DNA of 64,000 nucleotides from Aquatica leii. Lineage: Eukaryota > Arthropoda > Insecta > Coleoptera > Lampyridae. A program made the translations under genes and the position numbers. The DNA is taken from NCBI GenBank assembly GCA_035610365.1, contig CM069436.1, positions 62,821,505-62,885,504 of the forward strand, in the 5' to 3' direction. Within the stretch, counting starts at the first letter, position 1. The number at the start of each line of letters is the position of its first letter. Below the pieces are notes generated by a model. The model searched no databases, was not told where the DNA came from, and worked only from the letters and a program-made list of their open reading frames with translations. Positions 22,195 through 33,873 of the stretch are shown here, piece by piece.

Positions 22195-23700
22195 TAAGAA
22201 CATCTTCTTCTGTCTCGCCCTGGTACTCTAGTCGGGTTGTGTTCAACTGTTTCTAGAGTCCATTTCTTCTGATCCCTGGGTTCTTCCCTCATTTTTCATT
22301 TACCATTTTTCCTCTGGAGTGATTATTTGATTTAGCCATGTTGTTTCTGGTCTTCCTCTCTTCTTCTTTTTACATTGTTTAGCCTCTATCATTTTCTTGG
22401 GCAATCTGTCAAGTTACTTTCGTATAAAATGGCCAAACAATTCTATCTGTTTATTCTCTATTTTCCTGCATACTGTTCATGATTTAGCTGGGCTCTGATA
22501 TCTTCCTTTTTTATACGATCCATTCTAGTTGTGTTGACTATTTTCTTTAGCACTGTCATTTTCATAGCTGTTAACTTGTATTTGTGTTTATGATGGATAG
22601 TCTAGGTCTCACTGAAGTATAGCATTATATAGTTTATTATGGTATTATGTATCGTCAATTTAATCTTCCCACTTAATTCTTTGTTTCCGAAAATAGTTCT
22701 GTTAAGTGCATAATATGCCTTAGTTGCCTTTTTTGTCTTATTTGCATTTTCTAAATATTATTTCCCATCGTTTGTAAATGTATTTCCTAGGTACTCTATT
22801 GTTGTTACCGCTTCTATCATTTTTCCATTATAGATGTAAATGTATATTTCATCCTCTGCTATTTTATCGAATACCATTGATTTACTCTTAGGTATCCATG
22901 TTAACTTTCATATGCGTGTTCTCCATCGTCTCTATCCAAGCAGTTAAGAGTTTTTGCATGTTACTTTTACTGTCTGCGATTAGGACTATGTCATCAGCAT
23001 ATAGTATATTTTTATATCCTGTTTTCAGACCTATGTTATTTTCTCTGACATTTTTCAAGATTCTATCCATTACTATTATAAATAGTAGCGCAATGTCGCC
23101 CTGTTTGATTCCTATTTTTAGCTGACGTCTTTTTATCTGCTCCCATTTACCTATATTTTAGCTTTTCTATTCTGAAATAAATGTGCTGTGTCCAATGCTG
23201 GTTGTGGGTCTATAAATACTATGATTAGTTTTTTCTCCAATTTCTATGTTCTTTTCTATTGGATTTCTTAGGATATATATATATATATTGTCATTTGCTT
23301 GTCTGTTTGTCCTAAAGGCTGCTTGCTCTTCTTCTAATTTGTCTTCTGTATACTTTCTTATTTTCTGTTCTACAATTCTTGTGTATGTTTTGTATACTAC
23401 CGATGATAGACCTATAGCTCGGTAGTTTTCACAGTTTGTTTTGTCTCCTTTTTTGTAGATGGAGCTTATTAGATTGTTGTTTCATTCTTTTTAGTTCTTC
23501 TCCAAACTCCTCCCAAATTTTTTTTCTTAGCTGGATTTACTTATTCTATCGCTAGTTTATTTAGTTTGTAATAGTCTTTCCATGCCATTTTCTTCAGTTT
23601 TACTTTATTCTTCACTTCTTTAGTCCTCCATCTAGTTCGTTTACCTCCTTTTCTATTTTTTTTTAATTCCGCATATCTCCGTTGCCGTATTAAGTATAGT
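22195..23700 (-). pseudogene. Reverse transcriptase and tail of the RTE-like element
   Basis: The central part reads GDIALLFIIVMDRILKNVRE, NNIGLKTGYKNILYADDIVL, IADSKSNMQKLLTAWIETME and NTHMKVNMDT, i.e. the RT palm with the YADD catalytic box. Later come RMDRIKKEDIRAQL and EEPRDQKKWTLETVEHNPTR, matching the conserved C-terminal ending (RIRREDIR..., DR..W......P). The element runs antisense to the plus strand and stops near 22195. Confidence 0.8.
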
Positions 23701-24029
23701 TTGTTTAAAACTTTTCCATCTTGTTTCTAAGTTTAAGTTAAATGTATATATTTTATATTTAATGTTTAGACTTGAAGTACATACTTAATTCAGAAATACG
23801 TCTTTGCATTTATTGACATGATCAACAACAAGTGCCACGTTGATGATGTGATGCATTCGCATCTATTTTAAGTTTAAAGTAATTTTATACTTAATACTAA
23901 AAACCGGTTTACATGAAACAGCTATTATTCCTCCGTTGGGTTTGCAGGATATTATCCGTTTTCTCTGTGTATTCTTCATTTTTTGTCGGCATATTTTAAT
24001 CTTCTTATATGTACTGCATTCTTTTTTCA

Positions 24030-24785
24030 CTATTATGGGTTTGCATATTTTTGTCATGACCAATCTGTGATTTGTACGTAAGTAAGTTCTGCCTCCTTTT
24101 GTACTTTAATTTTTTTTATAGCACTCTTAATTTCTTGGCTACATACAATAAAGTCAATTACGTTTTGTACATTTCTTCCTTCTGCTATAAAAGTGTACCG
24201 ATCTTCAGTAGGTTGATACCAAATTTTTCTATTTTTAAGTTGTTTGTAATACAGAATTCTAGCATTTTCAATCTATTTCTGTTTATTTCCTTTTTTCCAT
24301 ATTATCCCAAACTGCCCATTCTTTTATTAGTGACATTTCCTGCTCTAGCATTCCAGTCCTCCATTACCAAGAATAGTAAATGTACCCCGTTACTATGATT
24401 TTATCTGCTTTATCTATTGCCTTATCTAGTGTATTTTGTAATGATTCATAGAATTAATTCATTTTTTCTTCTATTCTTTCAATTGGTGCATATATTTGTG
24501 TGATCTATTTTTCCATTGTTTTCCAGTTGTATCGAGATTATACTTTATGACATTACCTCTGATTTTACTGTCCTTTTATCTAATTTCTTAATTAATATGT
24601 CTACTCCTTCTTCTGCTTTGTTGCATTTTTCTGTTATTTTAGTTTCAATTAAATCTAATACCTTTAACTCAAAATTTTCCATTTCATCTAAATCTTCTAT
24701 GTATATCCCTGTTAATGATGTTAGATTTCAAGTTCCTAAACATCCTAAAATTTTATTATGTTTGTTTCATACATAATTTTGTAAA
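24030..24785 (-). pseudogene. Endonuclease domain of the RTE-like element
   Basis: From 24780 downward I read GTNLTSLTGIYIEDLDEME (the GTWNVRSL start with W lost), VLDLIETKITEK, then YAPIERIEEKMN, FYESLQNTLDKAIDKADKII, VMEDWNARAGN and RNRLKMLEFCITNNL. The VYAPTE...FY..L, VMGDFNAKVG and LVEFC..N.L motifs are those of AP-like endonucleases that nick target DNA for target-primed reverse transcription. The catalytic Asp of GDFNA is kept as E-D-W-N-A. Confidence 0.75.
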
Positions 24786-25015
24786 TATGATAGATTAGAG
24801 CTAGGCAAAATAAATGTAGCACTACAGTTAATAACGGAAATAAAAAAAACAGTATATCCGAGAAATCAGCACTGGACCGCCAGATCGTTGACCTCATTGC
24901 TATTATGTTGCGAAGGTAAAAATTTTGATCAGTCTGCCTGTTTAAGTATATGCTCTACGAGGAAAAACGCTACCTTAAGACTTAACTTATCCCGCAATAA
25001 AGCAACAACGAAAAT

Positions 25016-25480
25016 CTTTGGAAGTATAAACTGTAGAACAAACTAAAAATCTTGAATATGCACATGCGTGGAAGAGTATTCAATCGTCTCTTCTAAATTT
25101 AAAAGCACTACGACATAAACTCTACTCGCAGCAAAACTTTTTGTTTCAATAACTACGCAAAAACTTGAAACGAAATCTTTAATCGACAATTTCTTGATAA
25201 AATTGTAATTGAAACAAACATCTCTGACAAACGAAAAAAAAACCATAAGAAAATGCTTAGCAAAATGATTGAACATGATAATCAAGGAGCTGCTCTTGAA
25301 CAAACTTTTAAAATTAAAGTTTATTATTGTGTAATAGATACTGTTATCCAAGCATGAAAAGTATGTTCAGTAAGCATAAGCTTTTGTACTTGGATCTATC
25401 TTCCTTTAGCTCTAAGCGTCTTCAACAGAAAGAAACCCTTCCTACTAACGCGTTAAAAGATATGCAAAATAGTGAAATAT
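25016..25480 (+). pseudogene. hAT transposase fragment (DUF4371/ZMYM1-like)
   Basis: Plus-strand translation shows AAKLFVSITTQKLETKSLID and NFLIKL, then after KKMLSKMIEHDNQGAALEQ the segment TFKIKVYYCVIDTVIQA. In this hAT group the region between the helical domain and the dimerisation domain has the pattern of a basic stretch followed by FK...YY.IID..I..L..RF. The likeness is moderate and the reading is broken. No zinc finger or hATC domain is visible. Confidence 0.4.
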
Positions 25481-26040
25481 TGTCAAATATTAAGTAAGGT
25501 AAACTAAAAGAGATATTATTTTCATACCAAAATGTTTGGTCAAGAATTTTAACAATACTTTAAAAGGCGATCACAACAAAGACGTAGACGGCGATGAAGA
25601 AGATGAAAATATTTACTGCTGAAACAAGAAGAAAGAGGGTAATATGTGCATGATATGTACTTATAAAGTTCTGCAGGAGTACAACATAATGGCATTATAT
25701 CGGATTTGCTTTACAGTAAACAGCTGTGGTTTTCTTGAAGTTATTTTCTTTTCATATACTTCTGGGATAAAATTTGATCGTGTTTTCTAACAACAACCAA
25801 AAACCTTGTCACAGAGCAAAAACGACTGTATCTTAGTTGGAAAGTAGTGATATATTTTGTTATCTGAAAAGAAGTGTAGCTTAGTTATTTTAGATGGTAT
25901 GTGGTTTATTATATAGCCGTAAAAAATTTGCATACTTTATTAGATTCTTTTTAATCTTGGCGTTTATAGTAAATATTAAAATAATCAGTATTTCTCTTAA
26001 AGTTATGTATTTGAAAGATCTATACGCATAGCCGTATAAA
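25481..26040. other. Stretch without recognised gene
   Basis: The first part may hold further decayed hAT sequence (YKVLQEYNIMALYRICF at about 25660), but the similarity is too weak to call. Confidence 0.25.
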
Positions 26041-26262
26041 CTAAAAAAAAAATCTTGAACTAGAATGTGAGCTCTGCTGCAGCTGCTCTTTTGGAATTGT
26101 CGTTAAGGTTACCGTTTTTGAGTCTAAACCCAAGTCTCTCACACTCCGAGCAAACACCAACCTGTTGTCTTCCAAATCTAAGATTGTAGTTATTATAACA
26201 CTACATGGATAGTCTGGAGTCTTCGCTTCGCACGGACACGGTTTTTCTCTTCATTACTCTGC
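26041..26262 (-). CDS. Unassigned open frame of ~72 codons
   Basis: The minus strand is open without an ATG and reads EKPCPCEAKTPDYPCSVIIT, TILDLEDNRLVFARSVRDLG and LDSKTVTLTTIPKEQLQQSS before a TAG. Composition is protein-like and the segment is less AT-rich than its surroundings. I do not recognise a family. It may be an exon, or a piece of a transposon ORF. An acceptor-like AG is present just upstream, but no good donor follows. Confidence 0.2.
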
Positions 26263-26654
26263 AGCAACCTGTTACACTATGTTAACGTTTAAGTAAATAC
26301 TACAGTTTTTATATTCAATCAATGGGGGAACATTCTTTACGCAAACTGGATATCTTAGTTCAAAATGTCAATTTTTGAACTCACTCAATTATAAAACTAA
26401 AATTTGTTAAAATGTGGTATAACAAAAATAAGATCAAGTCACTGTTATGTCAATCAAATTTTAACATGATTTAAGTCATTTTACCAATTTTGCAACCATA
26501 TTTTTAGTAGTAGCCTAGTAAACCTATATCATCTAGCTTAAAACATTGGGAAAGCACACTGTCCCACCATTTTTTTAAAATTTAATTCAAGAAGTGGTTT
26601 GTCTAGCGCCCCTGCACTGCGGTCTCCTTGGTCCTTTTGTGCACCTCTGATTTA

Positions 26655-27576
26655 TTACTCCCTCATCAGTTCTGTTTCGTCAATGAAGTCCAGAAGTTTA
26701 TTCCAAGTGGCTTTTTTCAACTCATCATCGGTTAGCTTTGGTTTTCCAAGAATCGTCGTGCGTTGCATTTGATACGCTTCGCATTTGCACAGTAGATGCT
26801 TGTCGTCTTCCAAGCATCCGCAGCATAAAGGGCTACCTTGCAGTCCCATTGTTTCCATAGGTTTTTATGCTCCGCTGCAAGTTTGCTGCAAATTATTTCT
26901 TTTCCGGTGTCGTATGCGATTCTGAAAACGGGTTCAGGTCCAATATATGTCCCTGTTGTGCCCTTTTTTGCTTGGTTGTTAGACATGATCGATATCGACC
27001 CATTTGTGCATGATTTCGAGTCGATAATGTTCCTGCTATTTTCGCTAACTTTGTTAACAAAGTTAGCAAAAATTGCTTCCCATGGTGCTTGCCTCCATAT
27101 ACTCCTGCTCCGGTACCGTTTCGATTTTTGGCCTCATCTGTGTACCAGATAGTTCCTTTAACCGCGCCCGGGTAAATGTTTTTTGTCCACTCGTCTCGTA
27201 ACGGTATTATCACTTTAAATTTCTTTAAAATGTGATAATTTTTTGTGAAATAGGATCTCATAGTTAAGATTGTTTCTTCACGCAGCACGTTGTATATACC
27301 CGGTTTGTTTTTCCCGGTAATTGACGCGTGTTCATTAATCGCAGCCTGTATGCTGCTTGTCTTGCTTCCATCATTAGAACGAGGTGTAATGGTGGAAGTG
27401 AAAGTTGTGCTTCCATGACTGTTGTGGGCGTGGTTCTCATCGCTCCTGTTATCAGTATACATGCCATCCTCTGTACTTTGCTTAGCTTTGCAGCTGTGCT
27501 TTTCAGGTTGGTTCTCTGACCCCATACAAGCGCGCCATATGTGATGATGGTTCTTGTTACTACAGTATATAATCAT
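26655..27576 (-). pseudogene. RNase H remnant and CCHC tail of the I/R1-like element
   Basis: VKGTIWYTDEAKNRNGTGAG matches the start of RNase H (WYTDGSK...GAGI), with the catalytic Asp present. The rest of RNase H is deleted and replaced by a short region containing a perfect palindrome. Further down, GSPLCCGCLEDDKHLLCKCE followed by AYQMQRTTILGKP and NKLLDFIDETELM is the CX2CX..HX4C tail that ends I/R1-type ORF2 proteins. Confidence 0.75.
27044..27067. repeat. 24 bp perfect palindrome
   Basis: The sequence gctaactttgtt followed by its exact inverse complement lies at the RNase H deletion junction. It has no spacer. It may have formed by a replication template switch when the RNase H part was lost. 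Confidence 0.8.
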
Positions 27577-27819
27577 TTGGCATTGTGGGTTTCAATGCCC
27601 ATATGTGCCCGACTATCCGTTTGGTTGTATTGAGAACCCTGATGGCATTTGTTGTGACTTTTTCTAGATGAGCATTGAAAGTCAGTCTAATATCAAGAGT
27701 AAGTGCCAGATATTTGAATTCTTTTGTCATTGAGAGCGTAACTCCGTACATAGTAGGTAGTTTTATGTCATCCGTTTTCCGTCGCTTGGTAAACGGAACA
27801 ATTGTCGTCTTAGTTGGGT

Positions 27820-28570
27820 TCACTGATAGTCCTTTTTTTGCACCATTTTTCGACGGTGTTTAGTGCACTTTGCATTAAGTTTGATACAGTTGCCTCAAAC
27901 TTCCCGTTTGTGATAATGGTGAGATCGTCGGGGTAACCTAAAGCAAATATCCCGCCGTCTTCTAGTTTCTGTAGTAGGCCGTCCATGACAAGACACCACA
28001 GTAGGGATGATAGCACCCCGTCTTGTGGGCATCCGCCAGCCACTTTGGCTCCCACGGTGCTACCTTACAAAGTAGCTGTTACCGTCCGATTCCTGAGCAT
28101 TTACTTGACCCAGTTTCGGACTAGAGGTGTAATTCCTTTTTTTTTCCATTGCCTTTGCAATTGTGGTGAAGGTAGTATTGTCAAATGCTCCTTCAATATC
28201 TAGAAAAGCACCCAATGCAATACCATTGTATTGGATTACATTTTTGCATCTGCTTACTAGTTGGTGAATTCTTAGCTCGCAACATTTTCCAGATTGGTAA
28301 GCATACTGGTTTTGGTGCAGAGGCGAAGCCTTTAGTGCCCCGTTCCGTATATACCTGTCGACTACTTTTTCAAGTAGTTTTAATATGAAAGAACTTAAGC
28401 TGATCGGTCTGTAGGATTTAGCCTGGGCGTACGTCGACCTCCCTGGCTTTGGTATAAATACCACCTTGACAATCCGCCAGCTGTTTGGTATGTGCGAAAG
28501 TGCTAAGCTGGCTCTGAGAATTTCGCATACAGCGCTTGGAAGAGCAGCAAATCCTTTTTGCAGCATGATG
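27820..28570 (-). pseudogene. Reverse transcriptase of the I/R1-like element
   Basis: The frame starting at 28566 reads IPNSWRIVKVVFIPKPGRST, YRPISLSSFILKLLEKVVDR, LHQNQYAYQSGKCCELRIHQ, then LGAFLDIEGAFDNTTF (first catalytic Asp in FLDIEGAFD). After a frameshift come GCPQDGVLSSLLWCLVMDGL and GYPDDLTIITNG. The YADD/FADD box has become YPDD, with both aspartates kept. Frameshifts join the reading to the thumb region NPTKTTIVPFTKRRK at 27820. Confidence 0.85.
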
Positions 28571-29059
28571 GGATAAATTTCATCGGCTCCTGGAGACCGA
28601 AAGGGTTTAAACGTATTGAATCCTCATTCTAGGTTTTCAGAATTGATTATTTTTTTCGCTAAGTCTCAGTTCCTTTTGGGTGCTCGTCTGTTTGGTACCT
28701 CTAGGTCCAGGTGCTTAGAAACTTCAGTTAACGACGAACCCAGGAAGTGTTTTTGCAGTAAACTTTCCGTTTTCGGTCAGCAAAAAACCAATGTTTCCAG
28801 TGCGGTCTTTGCTCAGAGCTTTTTGGAGTCGAGAACTTGTAGGTTTGTTTTCTACGTCCCTACAGTACCTTCTCCATGAGTCTTTTTTTGCCTTTTTTAT
28901 GGCATTGTTGTATGTTGTGAGGCTGGTTTTGTATTCATCCCAATCTCCGCTTTTTTGGCTGTATTAAATAGCTTTCTGGTGCGTGCCCTTGCTTTGTCAA
29001 GCTCCCTGTTCCACCAAGTTATTTTGTTTGGGGTTCGTTTGACAGTTTTTAGGCAGCTT

Positions 29060-29760
29060 GCTTCAAATGCGAATTTTAATATTAACAATACTATCCGTGA
29101 TTAGTTCTAACTCGTGCGTTGATCTTTTAACTGTGGGACAGTCCCTGATTTGGCCCGCTAAAGTTTCGTTGAACAAATCCCAGTCGGTTTTTCTCGAGTT
29201 TCTGTATTTCATTACGACTTCACTGTCTGATTCAATGTTGAATCGAATATATCTATGATCAGATAAAGAAGGTTCATCTGATACATGCCACATTTTTATC
29301 ACTTTGTTTGCTTTTGGACTACCAAGCGTTAGGTCAATAACTTCACTGCGCGACACGGTTATAAACGTGGACGCATCTCCGTTATTTATTATGTCTAAAT
29401 TGCCTTTTAAAATACATTTTAAAAGTTTTTCACCTCTTAAATTTGTGTTTGGGCTCCCCCACAAGGTGTGGTGCGCATTAGCATCACATCCAAGAATTAG
29501 CGGTTTGTTCGTGCCACTGTTAATCAGCCTGTGAATTTCCTCCGGCGCCGGTGATCCTGTCTGGTCGTAGGAGAGGTAACCGATAATGAACTCCCTCCGG
29601 TTGCCTTCCTCTACTACAGATATTTTAGCTGCCACTAAGTCTCTAGACCATAAATCCCACAATAGCATTAAGTTTAGTGCATTTTTACAATAATGCATGT
29701 GCGAGGGTTGTGCATAAGCTGGGCCGCAAGCAGCCATCTACCTGGACAGTTCAACTTTTT
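29060..29760 (-). pseudogene. Endonuclease domain of the I/R1-like element
   Basis: An open frame of 224 codons includes RDLVAAKISVVEEGNRREFI, GYLSYDQTGSPAPEEIHRLI, PLILGCDANAHHTLWGSPNT, RGEKLLKCILKGNLDIINNG and DLTLGSPK, then SDEPSLSDHRYIRFNIE. GCDANAHH.LWGS, DLTLGS and SDH are the classical catalytic motifs of AP-like endonucleases in I/R1/Jockey elements (Asp and His present). The extreme N terminus (QWN/E motifs) is degenerate. Confidence 0.85.
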
Positions 29761-29819
29761 TATTGTTCCCTTGTGGATCCATGGCTCCTGGACAAGGGCG
29801 ATGTCAATGTCGTGTGTCA

Positions 29820-30790
29820 CGATATAAGCACCGAGGGCCGCTGAAAAGTGATAACTTTCTTGGGTGCAGGAAGGTCTTTGAGATAGATAATCTCTAGTTC
29901 CCTATCCTCCCCCAGTGGTTTCTTAATATTTGACGCGCCGACTAGCCACTCTCTGGTTGCTTCGTCTGCGCACGTTATTTTCAGAAATCCCCCTTTATGA
30001 GTACATTCCTGAAAACGCGGAGAAGCTTGTCCCTTCTCCAATTAGCCAATCCATTCAAGTATCGAGGTTTTTATAACTTCGGATTCTTCAGGACTCATGG
30101 TGTTTTCAGGGAACCCTTTTGGTATAATTGCAAGAGTGTCCCTGAATGTTTTTTTTTGGGGTTCCTTCGACGCCTCGACTTTGCTTTACCAGTCGTTTTT
30201 GTGACAGCGGTGTGCTACTGCTAGAAAGAATGCGTTTTTGCGCCCCTGTTTCGGTAGTTAGTATAGTTGCGTGCGCCGTCTGGTGTCGCTGTTACGTTTC
30301 TGACGTGCCCGCTTTTACTTCTTGCATATCTGGGTTTTGTTTTTGCGTCCCATTCATTGAAGTGAAACCGGTTGCTTGCGCTCCCGATTCTCTTTGTTTT
30401 TTAAGCTTTTGCCTTGCCGCCCCCGAAAGCTTTTTGGGCTTTTCGGGTTCGCGTTCAGCGTCAGCCGTTACTTTTGGGTTCTGCTCAGAGTCCCCGTCTT
30501 TTTTTTAATTTTGGTCGATAGTTCCATATATGTTCCCACGAGTGCGGAGGAAAAAAAGGTTGCCGTGCGCAGTGGCCCGATACGCACAGAAGGCTATATA
30601 CAACGGGGTTCGTTTGGTGCCCCGACGTTGGAACCATTGACGACTGGTCTTCTATCCAGTCACGCATCTATGTCATCTATTGTCTCCTCTTGGCCCAGAC
30701 AATTAAGCGAAGACCCCCCAGCACTGCTTCCTCGTGAGACATGTCAAAGAGCAGAGCAGCGGCAGGCATCGTTATCCTAGTGTTGGCTCT
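29820..30790 (-). pseudogene. ORF1 (gag-like) of the I/R1-like element
   Basis: Frames on the minus strand give MPAAALLFDMSHEEAVLGGL near the start, EREPEKPKKLSGAARQKLKK (a typical KLSGA..RK basic linker), and FQECTHKGGFLKITCADEAT followed by REWLVGASNIKKP. The pattern GG.L.ITC..E....WL is that of DUF4780, found in ORF1 of insect non-LTR elements and thought to bind RNA. Several frameshifts are needed to join these pieces. Confidence 0.7.
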
Positions 30791-30900
30791 TGCCACGACA
30801 CTACAGCTTGAGTTGGGAGAGCCGGTTCGCGTGACAGTAGTATGAGAGTACGTACGGATTTTAGGCTGCGACTCCAACACCTGCCAAGGTAAACAAGGTT

Positions 30901-31424
30901 GTCCCGGGTCAGCTGATGAAGCTGTGTTCCGTTACATCCTATTTACCGTCCTATCCACCACCTGGAGACGCGCCCGATAGGTAGCTCAACCCGCGGCCAT
31001 TGTACCAATAACACCTGCCGTTAGTTGGCGCTCTTGAAACAGTATTTCCATTGCTTTTTTTAGGTTTCTAGCAAGGGCCTGCTGTTTTCATTCTTCTCCT
31101 ATCGAGACTTCGTCTGATAGAAAAGTGGAGGAAGGTGTCGAAAACGTACATGCCCTCACAACTTCTCGCAATGCTTAAGCAACAAGTTATTCTCCTCTTT
31201 TTCATATCATTGACATGCCATACATACATACATTGGCACATACGCTGACAAACAGTCACTCTTTAATTGGTAATTAAAAGTTTATGTATATGGAAAATAA
31301 TTTTTAGGAGGAAATAATAAATTTGCCCCTACAATTATTATATATATTATTATTATTTTTAATAATAACAATATTCGTTTTTTTACAAGTATTTACAATT
31401 GAGCAAATAGGAAGTTGAGAAAAA
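30901..31424. other. 5' region of the non-LTR element and flank
   Basis: The GC-richer sequence up to about 31260 is probably untranslated 5' sequence of the I/R1-like element. Past 31260 the DNA is plain AT-rich again. Confidence 0.4.
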
Positions 31425-31512
31425 CGGCCCGGTTTTAAATCCCAGCCCGGCTAACAACTTTATTTGGTTACTCTCCTTTGCAAGGCAATGATAAACCAGC
31501 GATAGAACAATT
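31425..31512 (+). repeat. tRNA-derived SINE-like fragment
   Basis: The block gcccggttttaaatcccagc followed by ccggctaaca resembles the T arm and acceptor end of a tRNA. After it comes actttatttggttactctcc and aaggcaatgataaacca. A tRNA-like 3' half followed by a caatg.(t/a)aaacca stretch is the layout of several insect SINEs. The B box (GGTTTTAAATCC) is mutated and the tRNA 5' half is missing, so this is a fragment. Confidence 0.4.
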
Positions 31513-33231
31513 AATTTAAAGGTTAGTTATTACTAAGATTCAACATTCAAAAGTTGAAATTTTACACAATTTTTAAGTAACGAAAAAGGATTGTTTACAA
31601 ACCACTACAAGCTGATACTGATGATTTCTTCCAAGCTTGCGAATAATTTTTTGTTACTTAAATCAGAATTTATTGCTTACACGATTTATTTTTAAGGTAA
31701 GTAATAAAGACATTATTACTTTTTTACAAATCTTCGTAAAGAAACGATTAGTCAATGGGTTTAGTAAAAAAACTTAAAACCTGCAGTGTATCCTGTCAGC
31801 TGGCTTATGAAATAACCCTAATTCCTGCAGAAGTTCTTCTCAGTTATTAAAGTGCTTGATGATGACGTTTATTGCTCGTAGAATTTTAAACTTGAAATAT
31901 TAATAGTATACCTTTGCTTTCTAACATTTTGCTAGTTGTGAACGAGTGCTGTAATCTGCATACAAGCTTTAATTTGAAGGTTTATAATAGGCGCTTTGTT
32001 AAATCGTTAGAATAACTATGGGAAAGGTCCCAGTCATTCTGAAACCGCAATGTAAGAAGTTTGTTTCTGGAAAATGGTAAGCACACACCTATTGATGAAT
32101 CGTCAGTATATAAAGCGTAGTAACAAAAATAAAAACGTTTGCTCTTAAATGAAACGTTAATGCATAAAAGATGTTTTCGTAGCATTAAAAATTGGCGGCA
32201 CATCGATCACACTTCAGCTAGTAATCTACGTTGATTTGTTTTACGAACAAGTTGTATTAGTAAATAGGTAATAGTAAAAGAGAAAGAATGAAATCTTTGT
32301 CTGATAAGCACGTGGAATAATAGTGCATCATCTTATGGTAATAGTGCTTTATCCTTGGCCAGTCCGACGGCCTCGTATTCGCGAAAAATGTAAATGTGTA
32401 AAAATAGCTACATGGGTGGAAGTCGGCAAGGTCGCATATTCAATGTCAGTCGTGGATGCCTTCCATGGCGCATAATTTAATGTGCAACGAATACAATTTT
32501 CTTAGAATTTAATCCTTTAATTTAATTTTATTAGATTTTTCGACTAGACTAAATTAAGGGCGTGTCTTTAACGAAGTATCGATTTTTAATATGATATAAA
32601 TGCACGTATTCGATTTCGTTCAAACATTTCTACGGCTTTCCACTTTGTTTATTAATTAATGACGGTTTGTGAAATGACACGATTATATTACTTTCTAAGA
32701 AACCTGAAATGAGCAAAAAAAACGCATTCTGTTGTTAGATATTTAAAACTTGTATTTATATTGCAGCGAATGCAACAAAGAACAACATTAAATAGAATGA
32801 ACCCAAGTTCAAGGCTATGCGAAAATACTTTCAAAACATTCAACAATTTTTTTTTTATATCCAAAGACTGATTCAAGACAATCATCCAAGTATTACACAA
32901 CTAATTCTTTGTTGTTTTTTTTTGTTTTTTCTGACACGATTATTTATCTCATCGATTTGCTCTTTGTATGCTGAAATGGCACTTTTATGCATCTGAACAA
33001 TATCTGTATTAAATCATACAACTTTTTTTAATTTTTACTTAGGTCGTCCACTCAACGACTTAAAAATTCCCACAAAAATGATTTTTTTTAGGATTCATTA
33101 AAATGTAAATCAGCCAAAACATAGTCAAATTTTTTTGATCACCACACTCTCGGCCTATGACAGTGAATTCATAGTACTGAAGCTATTATAAAAAATGTTT
33201 GTTCCACTTTGTTTCGTTAACAACTACAGTA
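31513..33231. other. Stretch without recognised gene
   Basis: AT-rich, apart from a GC-richer island at about 32350 to 32480 that has no assignable frame (minus strand reads YAPWKASTTDIEYATLPTST). Confidence 0.4.
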
Positions 33232-33239
33232 TATGAAAG

Positions 33240-33873
33240 CAGTGTTGCCAGGTTAGTTAAATGTTATGTCGCCAACTTTAAAAGAAAAAGTCGCCATAAA
33301 TCGCCAAATACCAGCGCCAATTCAAAAAATTGGCGCCAAAGTAAAAAAAATCGTCACATTGGCGCCACGCCTGGCTTTTATTGTGTTGTTTGTATTTTAT
33401 TTGTGAATAAGTAAGTTTAAAACCGAGTGATTTTTGTGAATACGTTTTTAAGTATTTTTAGATTTATATCAAAATTGTACATTTCTTTTTATATATAGCA
33501 AAATTCAACAAGACAGAAGTTTATTGCACAAAATATATATATAAACAACAAAACTCAAATTCCTTAAACAACAAAAGTTCAAAAAAATGTAAAACGTTAT
33601 CAGTATAGCTTCAATCTTATATAACTAGATATGTAATTATTTTTAATTGAAAACAATTACCGTTCAACTCCAGTAGTTATATGGAATAATTCTTTTACGG
33701 TTGCATTATCTACATCGTCGAAAACGTCCCAAAATGTTGTAAATTACCAAATTTTGTCGATAATTTTAAAAGTCGCCAGTTTTGTCGCCAATCGCCAATT
33801 CAAAAAAAAACTGTCGCCAAAGTAAAATAAAAATGGCCAGATTGGCGATAAATCGCCACACTTGACAACACTG
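33240..33873. mobile_element. hAT-like non-autonomous element, copy 1
   Basis: It starts CAGTGTTGCCAGG and ends with CTTGACAACACTG, an imperfect inverted pair of the CAGTGTTGCCA type known from hAT elements. It has no coding frame. Many short gtcgcca and ttggcg motifs repeat on both strands near the ends. The octamer tatgaaag precedes it at 33232 to 33239. Confidence 0.75.

Larger units (their letters stand above)
22190..24790 (-). mobile_element. Non-LTR retrotransposon, RTE-like, decayed
   Basis: The minus strand carries an AP-type endonuclease (about 24785 to 24030), then a reverse transcriptase with YADD (about 23700 to 22880), and a C-terminal region ending near 22195. This order and the compact length (2.6 kb) fit an RTE-like single-ORF element. 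Stops and frameshifts run throughout. A short AT dinucleotide run lies at 23275 to 23289. Confidence 0.8.
26590..30900 (-). mobile_element. I/R1-like non-LTR retrotransposon, nearly full length
   Basis: The minus strand holds, in transcription order, a 5' region, a gag-like ORF1 with a DUF4780-like domain (about 30790 to 29820), an AP endonuclease (about 29760 to 29060), a reverse transcriptase (about 28570 to 27820), an RNase H remnant (about 27150 to 27060) and a CCHC-type tail (about 26860 to 26655). The order EN-RT-RNase H points to the I/R1/LOA group rather than Jockey or RTE. The left border near 26590 adjoins a T run (poly(A) on the minus strand). It is much more GC-rich than the flanks and less decayed than most elements here, so it is a younger insertion. 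GC-rich 5' UTR-like sequence may continue to about 31260. Confidence 0.85.

Noticed and set aside
25640-25920. Possible hATC dimerisation domain after the 25.0 kb hAT fragment
   Set aside because: The match needs too many frameshifts, and the key W and ERxFS residues are not visible.
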